Shown here piece by piece: positions 6,784-6,878 of a stretch of 6,878 nt of DNA (positions are counted from its first letter, which is position 1; the number at the start of each line of letters is the position of its first letter). A program made the position numbers and the translations under genes. The stretch comes from Bog-756 sp963977795 (GTDB lineage: Bacteria; Actinomycetota; Acidimicrobiia; Acidimicrobiales; RAAP-2): positions 1 to 6,878 of the forward strand of contig CAXBRB010000150.1 in the NCBI GenBank assembly GCA_963977795.1, given 5' to 3'. Below the pieces are notes generated by a model. The model had not been told where the DNA came from and made no database searches. It was given only the letters and a program-made list of their open reading frames with translations.

Positions 6784-6878
6784 ATGACCACCGCCACCGT
6801 CCTCGCCCTGCTGGCCGGCCTCGCCGTCGGCGCCGCCCTGGGTGCTGCCGTGGGCCTGCTGCGCCGGGCCGGCCAGGT
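6784..6878 (+). CDS. Start of a membrane-anchored protein, possibly a SenX3/PhoR-type histidine kinase (cut by window edge)
   Basis: Only the first 31 codons are present: a short MTTATVLALL start running into one hydrophobic Ala/Gly/Leu-rich membrane segment (about 4-25), then LLRRAGQ, whose arginines would sit at the membrane face. The frame stays open to the window end. The likely identity comes from context. In actinobacteria such as Streptomyces, phoU lies divergent from the phosphate sensor kinase gene (phoR or senX3), whose product begins with a short hydrophobic anchor of this kind. RmuC-family proteins also start with a single Ala/Leu-rich anchor and cannot be excluded. No catalytic domain is visible, so the function stays open. 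Confidence 0.55.
   Translation, partial: MTTATVLALLAGLAVGAALGAAVGLLRRAGQ

Overview
This is a high-GC, gene-dense stretch of bacterial chromosome with short intergenic gaps. The base composition, GTG starts, leaderless-type promoters, aspartokinase with an internal beta-subunit start, and a membrane-anchored cyclophilin with a Thr-rich linker all suggest an actinobacterium. An Acidimicrobiia-like lineage is my guess; that rank cannot be proved from the sequence alone. I see no insertion sequence, prophage, CRISPR array, tRNA or rRNA, and codon use looks uniform across the genes.

Layout, left to right: (1) an HSL-family alpha/beta hydrolase (+), whose true start may lie outside the window. (2) A peptidase S51 / type 1 glutamine amidotransferase-like protein (+) with an altered nucleophile elbow. 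(3) Two tandem cyclophilin-type peptidyl-prolyl isomerases (-). The upstream one is membrane-anchored and probably extracytoplasmic, the downstream one cytoplasmic. Between them is a four-unit 28-bp tandem array with a dyad in each unit. (4) Divergent from the cyclophilins, aspartokinase lysC (+), with an in-frame internal gene for its regulatory beta subunit. (5) After a 119-bp gap holding a hairpin and a 15-bp tandem repeat, aspartate-semialdehyde dehydrogenase asd (+). (6) Convergent with asd, a PhoU-family phosphate regulator (-). (7) Divergent from phoU, the first 31 codons of a gene that starts with a membrane segment (+); its position suggests a SenX3/PhoR-type histidine kinase, with RmuC as an alternative.

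Functionally, lysC and asd are the first two steps of the aspartate pathway (aspartate to aspartyl phosphate to aspartate semialdehyde), leading to lysine/diaminopimelate, threonine, methionine and isoleucine. phoU and the edge gene probably belong to phosphate sensing. The cyclophilins cover protein folding on both sides of the membrane.

Most of this is ordinary housekeeping sequence. What stands out is its fine structure. Five starts have a TANNNT box ending 6 to 9 nt before the start codon and no Shine-Dalgarno (leaderless or nearly so), whereas three starts carry a purine-rich SD. The clearest SD belongs to the internal aspartokinase beta start. The 28-bp array, the 15-bp repeat and a 27-bp near-perfect palindrome in the phoU divergent region are not explained by the genes. 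I found no evidence for a wholly new system.
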